This document shows, in pieces, positions 1-6,537 of a DNA stretch of 7,350 bases. This DNA comes from Lachnospiraceae bacterium. Lineage in GTDB: Bacteria; Bacillota_A; Clostridia; Lachnospirales; Lachnospiraceae. The DNA lies in contig JAGCAV010000503.1 of NCBI GenBank assembly GCA_017652545.1, forward strand, positions 1 through 7,350, given 5' to 3'. Each line of letters begins with the position of its first letter. Position 1 is the first letter of the stretch. A program made the position numbers and the translations under genes. The notes under the pieces are model-generated. The model saw nothing but the letters and a program-made list of their open reading frames with translations, ran no database searches and was not told where the DNA came from.

Positions 1-2020
1 AAAGGTCATAGAGCTGCTGGCAGATCAGAGGGACATTCTTGGAGCGCTTGTGCTCAAAGATGTATTTGACCAGGGGGTGGTTCGCATTCAGGACCAGCGT
101 GCCCGGTGCCTTGGCCATGTTTCCGAGGTCCATGCCGTACATGTTGTACATCTTCATCATTTCCTGCATCCTGCGGCTCTCCTCTGAAAGCGTAAGGACA
201 GAGGAGACCTCCGGGTTCTTAAGCTTCTCGACCCTGATCTCCAGCTTGTCGTTCCCGAGCGCTTTGCCAAAGAGTTCCTTCAGGCTGTCCTGCAGCGCAG
301 TCAGATCCTCATCGTCCTCTTCCCGGACAGCTTCATTGATGTCGGCATCGATCCTCTGGAACCTGACAGTCTCATCCTTCTGCTCCACATGCGTAATAAA
401 GGCAGAATCGATGCTGTGCTTCAGGATAACGGCATTCTGCCCGTTTTCCCGGAACATGTTGATATACTGTCCCTGCTGCTGTTCGTCGGTCACATAGAAG
501 ATCGTGGTCTTTTCCGGTTCCTTTTCCTTATCTTCTTCTGAAGCGCCGTCCTTTGTTTCTTCCCCGGCCGCTTCACTCTCAGGAACATCTTCCTTCTCCT
601 GTGCAGCGTCTTCGTCCACATCGAGCTTCTGCGCCGGTCTGATCGCTTCCAGATATTCCTTCTGTGTACTGTACTTCCCGTCGATATCCTTATAAAGGAT
701 GTAATCCATCATTCGCTCTGAGAACTTCTCATCCTTCAGGCAGCCGAATTTGATGAACGGGCTGATATCGTCCCAGTACTTTTCATAGTTCTCACGGTCT
801 GTCTTGCACATGCCGGAGAGCTTGTCCGCCACCTTCTTTGTGATATAGTCCGCGATCTTTTTGACAAAGCCGTCGTTCTGCAGCGCGCTTCTTGACACAT
901 TCAACGGCAGATCCGGACAGTCGATCACACCCTTTAAGAGCATCAGGAACTCCGGAATGACTTCCTTGATATTGTCGGCGATGAAGACCTGGTTGTTGTA
1001 CAGCTTGATGGTTCCCTCGATGGTCTCATACTCAAGATTGATCTTCGGGAAATAAAGGATGCCTTTCAGGTTGAACGGATAATCCATGTTCAGATGGATC
1101 CAGAACAGCGGCTCCTTGTAATCCGCAAACACCTTGCGATAGAAGTCCCTGTATTCCTCATCCGTACACTCGTTGGGGTGCTTTGTCCACAGCGGGGCCG
1201 TATCATTGACAGGAACCGGACGCTTATTGATCTTCACGCGGTCTAAAGCAGGAGAGATCTCCACCGTTTCCTTTTCACCGTTCTCGTTTTCACGCTCCTC
1301 GGTCCTGGCTTCCTCATGGATCCGCTCCACCACGACATCATCATCGCGAAGGTCTTCTTCATCGATGGTCTCATAAGCCTGCTCGGCATTTGCCCTGGAC
1401 AGGTAGATCTCGACCGGCATGAAACCGCAGTATTTCTGCAGCACTTCCCGCATGCGGTATTCGTTTGAGAACTCTACGCTGTCCTCATTCAGATGCAGCG
1501 TGATGCAGGTGCCCACCCGGTCAAAGGTGCCATCCTCGATCACATATTCAGATCCGCCGTCGCATTCCCAGTGTACAGGCTGCGCGTCCTTCTGATAGGA
1601 CAGGGTATCGATCTCGACCATATCCGAGACCATGAACGCCGAGAAGAAGCCGAGGCCGAAATGGCCGATGATCTCATCCTTATCCGTCTTATCCTTGTAT
1701 TTTTCAAGAAATGCGGTCGCACCGGAGAAGGCGATCTGTGTGATGTACTCTTCCACTTCACCGGCTGTCATGCCCAGTCCGGTATCGATGAATTTCAGTG
1801 TCTTTGTATCCGGATCCACAATGACCTGAATGCTGTCCTTATGATCTTCCGGATACTCATACTCACTGAGCATGGCCAGCTTGCGCAGTTTTGTGATCGC
1901 GTCGCACCCGTTGGAGATCATTTCCCTGACGAAAATGTCATGATCCGAATACATCCATTTCTTGATGATCGGCAGCATGTTTTCGCTGTTAATAGAAAGA
2001 TTGCCTGTTCTCGTACTCAT
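1..2020 (-). CDS. htpG: Molecular chaperone HtpG (Hsp90 family), C-terminal end cut off by window edge
   Basis: Cytosolic ATP-dependent Hsp90 chaperone that remodels client proteins. Reading leftward from ATG at 2018-2020 gives 673 codons with no stop before the edge; from E. coli HtpG I infer that only about 20-30 residues are missing. The GHKL ATPase domain comes first: REMISNGCDA (about residues 31-40, with the catalytic-type Glu and Mg-binding Asn), DTGLGMT (about 79-85) and GHFGLGFFSAF (about 118-128). A charged N/middle linker follows (about 219-256), then PLFWIHLNMDYP (about 302) and LNVSRSALQ (about 372-380), which carries the Arg that contacts ATP from the middle domain. A 38-residue acidic insert sits at 467-504. 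The C-terminal part includes the Met-rich MQEMMKMYNMYGMD and TLVLNANHPLVKY. The start is supported by AAGGAG at 2032-2037, 11 nt upstream. A promoter and CIRCE operator precede it. IAFSGA instead of the usual IAKSGT places it with the Bacteroides/Clostridia HtpG subgroup. Identification is certain. Confidence 0.97.
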   Translation of the reverse strand, partial: MSTRTGNLSINSENMLPIIKKWMYSDHDIFVREMISNGCDAITKLRKLAMLSEYEYPEDHKDSIQVIVDPDTKTLKFIDTGLGMTAGEVEEYITQIAFSGATAFLEKYKDKTDKDEIIGHFGLGFFSAFMVSDMVEIDTLSYQKDAQPVHWECDGGSEYVIEDGTFDRVGTCITLHLNEDSVEFSNEYRMREVLQKYCGFMPVEIYLSRANAEQAYETIDEEDLRDDDVVVERIHEEARTEERENENGEKETVEISPALDRVKINKRPVPVNDTAPLWTKHPNECTDEEYRDFYRKVFADYKEPLFWIHLNMDYPFNLKGILYFPKINLEYETIEGTIKLYNNQVFIADNIKEVIPEFLMLLKGVIDCPDLPLNVSRSALQNDGFVKKIADYITKKVADKLSGMCKTDRENYEKYWDDISPFIKFGCLKDEKFSERMMDYILYKDIDGKYSTQKEYLEAIRPAQKLDVDEDAAQEKEDVPESEAAGEETKDGASEEDKEKEPEKTTIFYVTDEQQQGQYINMFRENGQNAVILKHSIDSAFITHVEQKDETVRFQRIDADINEAVREEDDEDLTALQDSLKELFGKALGNDKLEIRVEKLKNPEVSSVLTLSEESRRMQEMMKMYNMYGMDLGNMAKAPGTLVLNANHPLVKYIFEHKRSKNVPLICQQLYDL

Positions 2021-2031
2021 CTTATAATCAA

Positions 2032-2037
2032 CTCCTT
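2032..2037 (-). promoter_or_regulatory. Ribosome binding site of htpG
   Basis: AAGGAG on the minus strand, with 11 nt between it and the ATG at 2020. This fixes the htpG start, because no other in-frame ATG nearby has a comparable site. Confidence 0.8.
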
Positions 2038-2070
2038 GTCGTGTATGATTCTGTATGTCTTAACGACGAT

Positions 2071-2099
2071 AGTCTAATACCATAGATTGGCAAAGTCAA
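2071..2099 (-). promoter_or_regulatory. SigA-type promoter of htpG
   Basis: On the minus strand, TTGACT (2094-2099, 5 of 6 matches to TTGACA) is separated by exactly 17 bp from TAGACT (2071-2076, 4 of 6 matches to TATAAT, keeping the key first T, second A and last T). The predicted transcript start is about 2064, leaving a leader of roughly 44 nt before the ATG. The CIRCE repeat ends 7 bp upstream of the -35 box, so bound HrcA could hinder RNA polymerase. Assignment is by eye; the transcript start is not known. Confidence 0.75.
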
Positions 2100-2100
2100 G

Positions 2101-2133
2101 AAAAAATTAGCACTCAGTTTTACTGAGTGCTAA
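2101..2133 (-). terminator. Possible intrinsic terminator formed by the CIRCE repeat plus T-tract
   Basis: Transcription arriving from the traX-like gene would copy the CIRCE inverted repeat as a 12-bp hairpin with a 3-nt loop, directly followed by six U residues (2101-2106). This has the form of a Rho-independent terminator, although the stem is less GC-rich than typical. It would end the upstream operon before the htpG promoter. The structure is visible; the terminator function is inference. Confidence 0.5.
2107..2133. promoter_or_regulatory. CIRCE operator (HrcA binding site)
   Basis: Perfect inverted repeat: TTAGCACTC (2107-2115), nine-base spacer AGTTTTACT (2116-2124), GAGTGCTAA (2125-2133). 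Both arms match the CIRCE consensus 9 of 9 and the spacer has the canonical length. The spacer itself continues the symmetry (AGT/ACT), so 12-bp arms flank a 3-base centre. CIRCE is the operator of the heat-shock repressor HrcA, which is normally found at dnaK and groESL operons. Here it is placed just upstream of the htpG promoter, pointing to heat-inducible control of htpG by HrcA. The site is seen directly; the regulation is inferred. Confidence 0.95.
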
Positions 2134-2159
2134 CAAATGTCCGGAAAGGACCTCTCTGC

Positions 2160-2173
2160 CGGGGACTTCCCCG
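2160..2173. repeat. Short GC-rich palindrome next to the stop codon of the TraX-like gene
   Basis: CGGGGACTTCCCCG is a near-perfect dyad (CGGGG/CCCCG around a 4-base loop) immediately downstream of the stop at 2174-2176. No T-tract follows it on the minus strand, so it is not a complete intrinsic terminator. It could stabilise the 3' end of the transcript or assist termination at the larger hairpin 27 bp further on. Confidence 0.4.
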
Positions 2174-2929
2174 TTATTTCATGATCACATAGGTGATGAT
2201 CCCCAGGACCATCAGGTGCACCGGATAGAAGAAATAGAACAGTTTCTTCATCGGCCTGCCCCTCCTGTTATTGTAAAAGAAGGTCATCACCATGGAGAGG
2301 GATGTCGGGAACCCCTCATACCAGTCGAGATAGGTCCCGCCGCACAGGCTTCGGATCAGCGGTGAAAAGCGTGTGATATAGAGCATTTCGATCAGGAAGA
2401 CCCCGTGGTACTGGTAATCCGTCCGCATGACTTTGGCAAGCAGCAGCCCGTTGATCATGATGATCAGCTGGATGGCCGTCTGACCCCGGAACAGCTCGTT
2501 GATGCACCAGACGACCAGAAGGCCGATCAGCAGTGTCCAGTATACATTCTGTTTTTCAAAAAAGCGCTGACCGTGATGAAGGGCATAATCAAACGGAAAT
2601 TCTGAGATCAGCGCCAGCGCCAGAAGTCTTAACACATACTTTTTCACATTCCGGGTTCGGAAATAGCCTTCCACAATAAAGAAACAGTAGATCGGGAAAG
2701 CAAGTCTCCCGAACCGGCGCATATACTTATAGATCTGCGTGATATGGGCTGCCAGCCAGGGATACTGAACGATCCAGGGAGCATATCTCATGTGCGCCAC
2801 CACGGTTGCCGCGGTGTGGTCCACCAGCATGGAGATCATGGCAAAAACCTTGAGAAAACTCGTTGTGAATGGGGATCTTCTGCGTAAAGATTCTATTTTT
2901 TCACTCAGTGTAAAATATAAAGTATTCAT
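2174..2929 (-). CDS. TraX family membrane protein (acyltransferase-like)
   Basis: A 251-residue, largely hydrophobic protein with several predicted membrane segments. It carries the layout of the TraX family: an N-terminal LKVFAMISMLVDH stretch (26-38, Asp-His at 37-38), GRLAFPI (74-80) leading into IVEGYFRTRN (85-94), SEFPFD (109-114), and a terminal FYFFYPVHL (231-239). The founding member, TraX of plasmid F, is needed for N-terminal acetylation of F pilin. Chromosomal relatives are common in Firmicutes and their substrate is mostly unknown. The ATG overlaps the stop of the DUF218 gene by 4 bp (ATGA) and has no clear ribosome binding site of its own, which suggests translational coupling. 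No conjugation or pilin genes are nearby, so a role in acylating an envelope component is more plausible than a role in transfer; that is inference. Family assignment is confident, function is not. Confidence 0.85.
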   Translation of the reverse strand: MNTLYFTLSEKIESLRRRSPFTTSFLKVFAMISMLVDHTAATVVAHMRYAPWIVQYPWLAAHITQIYKYMRRFGRLAFPIYCFFIVEGYFRTRNVKKYVLRLLALALISEFPFDYALHHGQRFFEKQNVYWTLLIGLLVVWCINELFRGQTAIQLIIMINGLLLAKVMRTDYQYHGVFLIEMLYITRFSPLIRSLCGGTYLDWYEGFPTSLSMVMTFFYNNRRGRPMKKLFYFFYPVHLMVLGIITYVIMK

Positions 2930-3558
2930 ATCAGCGGCAAACAGCAGTGAAACTGCTCTCCGATCCGGCTCATCTCTCCGAGAACCACATCCGTCTTCTC
3001 TTTTGAATAATACCAGTTATCCCGTGTAATCCCTCTGGTCGTCACGGGCACCACCAGAATCTGTGTCTCCGGGAACTGCTGCTTGTAATACATCCATGCC
3101 CGTCTTGAATGGTAAGCCTGACAGCACAGGATAGCCGTATCAAAGGGCAGACCCTTCTTCTCCAGGACCCGCCTGGAAAAAATGGCGTTCTGCCAGGTAT
3201 AAGTGGCCTGGTCCTCTTTCAGGATTGCCTCATCGGGAACACCCTCCGCCAGAAGGATCCCCCTCATGAAAGCCCACTCGGTCTCAAACGCTTCTTCCGG
3301 GCCCGTCTTCCCGTCCTGCGCCTGTCCGTTCTGCCGGAACTTACCAACGAGCTTGCTGTATTTTCCGGAGGGCAGGACATACCTTGCATAACCCTCGCGG
3401 TAAAGCTGCGCCGCCCTGACCGCAAGATCGGGCAGATTATTCCCCGGAACAAAAATCACATCACAAGGACGCGGTTCGTCCTCCATAAAGATGAAGTCTG
3501 AAACCGCGTCGTAAAAACATGAATTCTTCTGATTTGAGATGCTGTCTGTTCTGTTCAT
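2926..3558 (-). CDS. YdcF/DUF218 family protein
   Basis: A 210-residue protein matching the DUF218 (YdcF/SanA/ElyC) family. Family landmarks in order: DVIFVPGNN (33-41) as the first beta strand and glycine loop, then LAVRAAQLYREGYARYVLPSG (45-65), TEWAFMRGILLAEGVPDEAI (93-112), an acidic/Asn patch around EDQATYTWQNA (115-125), and CCQAYHSRRAWMYY (145-158) with the conserved His-Arg pair. Some relatives act in envelope or polysaccharide metabolism, and the E. coli YdcF structure binds SAM; the reaction here is unknown. It lacks the N-terminal membrane segment of SanA/ElyC and looks cytosolic. It lies 58 bp after glnS and overlaps the traX-like gene, so it is probably the middle of an operon. 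The start at 3558 has only a weak AGGA very close to it; an in-frame Met at residue 25 is even less well supported. Confidence 0.88.
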   Translation of the reverse strand: MNRTDSISNQKNSCFYDAVSDFIFMEDEPRPCDVIFVPGNNLPDLAVRAAQLYREGYARYVLPSGKYSKLVGKFRQNGQAQDGKTGPEEAFETEWAFMRGILLAEGVPDEAILKEDQATYTWQNAIFSRRVLEKKGLPFDTAILCCQAYHSRRAWMYYKQQFPETQILVVPVTTRGITRDNWYYSKEKTDVVLGEMSRIGEQFHCCLPLI

Positions 3559-3616
3559 GTCCTGCTGACCATGTTCTTTTCGTTTGTTTGCCGCCGGGAG
3601 GGCAAAATGTCTTCTG

Positions 3617-5323
3617 TTACTGCTGAGCGGGCAGATTGAAGGAGCTCTTCAGGGAAACGACCCTGTTGAACACCAGCGCGCCTTCCTTTGAATCCTGCGG
3701 ATCCACACTGAAGAACCCGGTACGGACGAACTGGAACTTGTCATAGGGCTTCGCGTCTTTCAGCGACGGTTCAAGGTAGCAGTCCTTCAGGACTGTGATG
3801 GAATTCGGATTCAGGTTCAGGCTTCCGTCTTCATTATAGACGCCCTTTGACTCATCGATCAGGTTCTCATACAGCCTGACCTCCGCCTTCACAGCTGTGC
3901 TGGCGCAGACCCAGTGGATCGTACCTTTGACCTTTCTGCCGTCCGGGCTGTTGCCGCCCCTGCTCGCCGGGTCATAGGTGCAGTGGACCGCCGTAATATT
4001 GCCCTGTTCATCCTTGTCCACACCGGTGCAGGTCACAAAGTACGCACCCATCAGGCGCACTTCGTTGCCCGGGAACATCCTGAAATACTTTTTGGCCGGC
4101 ACTTCCATGAAGTCGTCCCTGTTAATGTACAGCTCCCTGCCGAAGGGCACCATACGTTTTCCGAGTTCCGGATTCTCCAGGTTGTTGTCGATCTCCAGCT
4201 CCTCGACCGTATCCGCCGGATAATTGTCAATGATGACCTTCAGCGGCTCCAGAACGGCCATGACTCTCGGCTTTTTCAATTTCAGGTCTTCCCTGATGCA
4301 ATACTCGAGCATCGCGTAATCTGAAGAGCTGTTGCTCTTGCTCACGCCGGACAGGTCAACGAACAGCTTTATGGACTCAGGTGTGAAGCCCCTTCTCTTC
4401 AGAGCAGCGATGGTCACCAGACGGGGATCATTCCAGCCGTCCACGATGCCGTCCTCCACCAGCCTCTTGATATAGCGTTTGCCGGTGACCACATTCGTCA
4501 GATACATCTTGGCAAACTCGATCTGCTGGGGCGGATTCTCAAATTCGCACTCGCGCACGACCCAGTCGTAAAGCGGCCTGTGGTCTTCAAACTCCAGCGT
4601 GCAGATGGAATGGGTCACGCCCTCCACGGCATCCTCGATCGGATGCGCGAAGTCATACATCGGATAAATGCACCACTTGTCACCTGTGTTGTGATGAGTG
4701 ATCCTGGCCACACGGTAGATCACCGGGTCCCGCATGTTGATATTGGGGGAAGCCATATCGATCTTCGCACGAAGGACTTTGCTGCCGTCCTCGAACTCAC
4801 CGGCTCTCATCCTCCGGAACAGGTCCAGGTTCTCTTCCACGCTCCTGTCACGATACGGGCTGTTCTTTCCCGGCTCGGTCAGTGTTCCCCTGTACTCCCT
4901 GATCTCATCGGCTGACAGTTCGCAGACGAACGCCTTGCCCTTTTTGATCAGAAGTTCGGCACACTCGTACATCTTTTCAAAATAATCGGAAGCAAAATAG
5001 AGTCTGTCTTCCCAGTCAGCACCGAGCCAGGCAATATCCTCCTTGATCGATTCGACGAACTCCGTCTTTTCCTTGGTGGGGTTCGTATCGTCAAAGCGAA
5101 GATTAAAGCGCCCGTGATACTCCTGTGCCAGGCCGTAATTCAGCAGGATCGATTTGGCATGTCCGATGTGCAGATATCCGTTGGGTTCCGGCGGAAAACG
5201 GGTGCAGATCTCCTTCACCTTTCCCTCCGCAAGATCCCTGTCGATGATCTGCTCAATAAAGTTGCGGCTCTTCACTTCTTTTGTCTCGTTTGCTGCAGTC
5301 TCTTTTACGTTTGTCTCACTCAT
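3617..5323 (-). CDS. glnS: Glutaminyl-tRNA synthetase (GlnRS)
   Basis: Class I cytosolic enzyme that charges tRNA-Gln with glutamine using ATP. The protein is 568 residues when started at the ATG at 5323 ([10 protein letters not shown]). The open frame extends to an ATG at 5392, but those extra 23 codons cover the likely promoter and lack family similarity, and a purine-rich stretch (AAGAGAGAAG) sits just before 5323. Motifs: [12 protein letters not shown] with HIGH at 52-55, RFDDTNP (76-82) in the glutamine pocket, [20 protein letters not shown] (220-239), [12 protein letters not shown] (243-254), and DGWNDPRL (295-302). A two-part beta-barrel anticodon-binding domain occupies about 345-560. 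The KMSKS-type loop reads VVTGKR (278-283) where E. coli has VMSKR, keeping the key Lys (282). No extra N-terminal YqeY-like domain is present. Presence of glnS implies direct charging of tRNA-Gln; many other Firmicutes use GatCAB amidation instead. Confidence 0.97.
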   Translation of the reverse strand: MSETNVKETAANETKEVKSRNFIEQIIDRDLAEGKVKEICTRFPPEPNGYLHIGHAKSILLNYGLAQEYHGRFNLRFDDTNPTKEKTEFVESIKEDIAWLGADWEDRLYFASDYFEKMYECAELLIKKGKAFVCELSADEIREYRGTLTEPGKNSPYRDRSVEENLDLFRRMRAGEFEDGSKVLRAKIDMASPNINMRDPVIYRVARITHHNTGDKWCIYPMYDFAHPIEDAVEGVTHSICTLEFEDHRPLYDWVVRECEFENPPQQIEFAKMYLTNVVTGKRYIKRLVEDGIVDGWNDPRLVTIAALKRRGFTPESIKLFVDLSGVSKSNSSSDYAMLEYCIREDLKLKKPRVMAVLEPLKVIIDNYPADTVEELEIDNNLENPELGKRMVPFGRELYINRDDFMEVPAKKYFRMFPGNEVRLMGAYFVTCTGVDKDEQGNITAVHCTYDPASRGGNSPDGRKVKGTIHWVCASTAVKAEVRLYENLIDESKGVYNEDGSLNLNPNSITVLKDCYLEPSLKDAKPYDKFQFVRTGFFSVDPQDSKEGALVFNRVVSLKSSFNLPAQQ

Positions 5324-5357
5324 CTTTTCACTTCTCTCTTTGCTCAATACTTTATGA

Positions 5358-5363
5358 ATTATA
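5358..5363 (-). promoter_or_regulatory. Possible -10 box for a glnS promoter
   Basis: A perfect TATAAT lies on the minus strand, 34 bp upstream of the chosen glnS start, within an AT-rich patch of the 71-bp gap. The sequence 16-18 bp upstream (G-rich, around 5380-5387) does not resemble a -35 box and there is no extended TG, so this is tentative. glnS may simply be co-transcribed with the glycosyltransferase gene. Confidence 0.35.
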
Positions 5364-5394
5364 TAAGAACCGTTCCACAGCCCCCATATCACCC

Positions 5395-6420
5395 TCAGTT
5401 AAACCCGACCAGCTTTCTCGCGATCTTATATCCCCTCACCGAGGTCTTTCTGCCCAGACGGCCCGGCAGGTTCAGCGTCAGTCCCATTGTTGTCCAGCGA
5501 AGCTGCCGGTAGATCCGCCTGCTTTTCTTTTTTAGATAGAGCCAGACCTCTTTCTTTTTCGCGAGGTTTTCCTCTGTCCCGCTGACAAGGCAGAGCGCGG
5601 ATGTCACGCCCATGATCTTGTCCAGATAGATCAGCATCACCTTCCTGACATGCGGATCCTTGTGCCTGAAATCCTGGGAAGCCATGATGTCGATCATGAT
5701 CTTATTGACAGCGATCTGCTGGTCGATCCGGCTGATCATCACCTGCTCATTGACGGACTGGTCTTCCCGTCCGATGTAGTAGTGATAGAAATTGACATCC
5801 ATATAGCAGATGGTGTTCACATACGGATAGGGCTGAAACGCGAAGATATTATCCACATAGAACATGTGCTCCGGCAGCTCCAGTCCGCTCTTTTTGAGGG
5901 TACTCATCCTGAAGAAAATGTTATGCATCAGGATGTACTGCGTCGCTTTCATATGCCGCATGGCTGACCAGCCGAACACCTCGTCCGTCGGGAAAACATG
6001 ACGGAAATGCATGACCTTTTTCCGCTTCGCACCCTCTTTGTCGTAAATAAAATTCGCCAGAAGCATGTCTGCCGGCGTTCCGGCGTATTCCAGCTCCTTC
6101 AGTTTGTTTACGATCTTAAGCAGCGCATCGGGATCCGCCCAGTCATCGCTGTCAACGACTTTGAAATACAGGCCGGAGGCATTGCGGATTCCTGTGTTGA
6201 CAGCCCCGCCGTGTCCCTTGTTCTCCTGATCGATCGCCCTGACGATCCCGGGATACCGGTTTTCATACTCTTTGGCGATCTCGGATGTATTGTCCTTCGT
6301 CGACCCGTCATTAATGACAAGGATCTCAACATCATCCCCTGCCGGAAGTAAAGATTCAATACACTTTGACATGTAAGCCGCCGAATTATAGCAGGGAATG
6401 GCAAATGTCAGTATCTTCAT
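5395..6420 (-). CDS. Family 2 glycosyltransferase
   Basis: A 341-residue inverting-type glycosyltransferase of the GT-A/GT2 fold. The N-terminal domain shows the hallmarks: [21 protein letters not shown] (4-24), [14 protein letters not shown] (32-45, NDGS with the UDP-contacting Asp38), [13 protein letters not shown] (66-78), and FKVVDSDDW (86-94) with the metal-binding DSD at 90-92. The Tyr-Val-Asp-Asn stretch at 188-191 resembles the catalytic-base region, though this is a weaker assignment. The C-terminal 120 residues are Lys/Arg- and helix-rich without a clear membrane helix, so it is probably cytosolic or peripherally membrane-bound. Relatives add sugars to surface polysaccharides or lipids; donor and acceptor cannot be told from sequence and no polysaccharide cluster surrounds it. 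The start has GAGG at 6430-6433, 9 nt upstream, and a promoter precedes it. Family certain, substrate unknown. Confidence 0.93.
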   Translation of the reverse strand: MKILTFAIPCYNSAAYMSKCIESLLPAGDDVEILVINDGSTKDNTSEIAKEYENRYPGIVRAIDQENKGHGGAVNTGIRNASGLYFKVVDSDDWADPDALLKIVNKLKELEYAGTPADMLLANFIYDKEGAKRKKVMHFRHVFPTDEVFGWSAMRHMKATQYILMHNIFFRMSTLKKSGLELPEHMFYVDNIFAFQPYPYVNTICYMDVNFYHYYIGREDQSVNEQVMISRIDQQIAVNKIMIDIMASQDFRHKDPHVRKVMLIYLDKIMGVTSALCLVSGTEENLAKKKEVWLYLKKKSRRIYRQLRWTTMGLTLNLPGRLGRKTSVRGYKIARKLVGFN

Positions 6421-6492
6421 ATTTATTATCCTCGGTGCAGCTGTGATGCCTGTGCCGCAATTGTCTTTACACGCTTTTCCACAATCTCAGAT

Positions 6493-6521
6493 ATACTATC
6501 ATCTGACGGGTATTTTCGCAA
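6493..6521 (-). promoter_or_regulatory. SigA-type promoter upstream of the glycosyltransferase gene
   Basis: On the minus strand, TTGCGA (6516-6521, 4 of 6 to consensus) and TAGTAT (6493-6498, 4 of 6) are separated by exactly 17 bp. The -10 box is preceded by TGA, giving an extended -10 (TG-n-TAGTAT). The predicted start is about 6486, leaving a leader of about 65 nt. No terminator is visible after udk, so the promoter may add to read-through. It probably drives the glycosyltransferase and possibly glnS and the genes beyond. Confidence 0.6.
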
Positions 6522-6531
6522 CTGATATCAG
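6522..6531. repeat. 10-bp perfect palindrome abutting the promoter
   Basis: CTGATATCAG directly adjoins the -35 box of the glycosyltransferase promoter and lies 7 bp beyond the 3' end of udk. It could be a regulator half-site pair, but a 10-bp palindrome of this kind also arises by chance. Confidence 0.25.
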
Positions 6532-6537
6532 AGGGTT

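Noticed and set aside
39..1376. Series of Ser-rich plus-strand open frames at the left end
   Set aside because: The Ser/Phe-rich compositions are the reverse complement of acidic and Lys-rich htpG codons; not genes.
1493..2077. 194-codon plus-strand open frame opposite htpG
   Set aside because: Lies wholly antisense to the well-conserved ATPase domain of htpG, gives a protein without recognisable motifs, and overlaps the htpG promoter; an antisense shadow.
2139..2151. GTCC/GGAC hairpin between the traX-like gene and CIRCE
   Set aside because: A 4-bp stem without a T-tract is not distinguishable from chance.
3587..3606. Hairpin TTTGCC/GGCAAA downstream of glnS as a terminator
   Set aside because: Only a 6-bp stem with an 8-base loop, and no T-tract on the minus strand.
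3914..4324. Plus-strand open frames inside glnS (also 4580-4915 and 5114-5512)
   Set aside because: Antisense to the conserved glnS frame, no family resemblance and no ribosome binding site noted.
5324..5392. 23-codon N-terminal extension of GlnRS starting at 5392
   Set aside because: Covers the AT-rich gap with a TATAAT box and has no GlnRS similarity; the ATG at 5323 has a purine-rich site just upstream and gives the normal family length.
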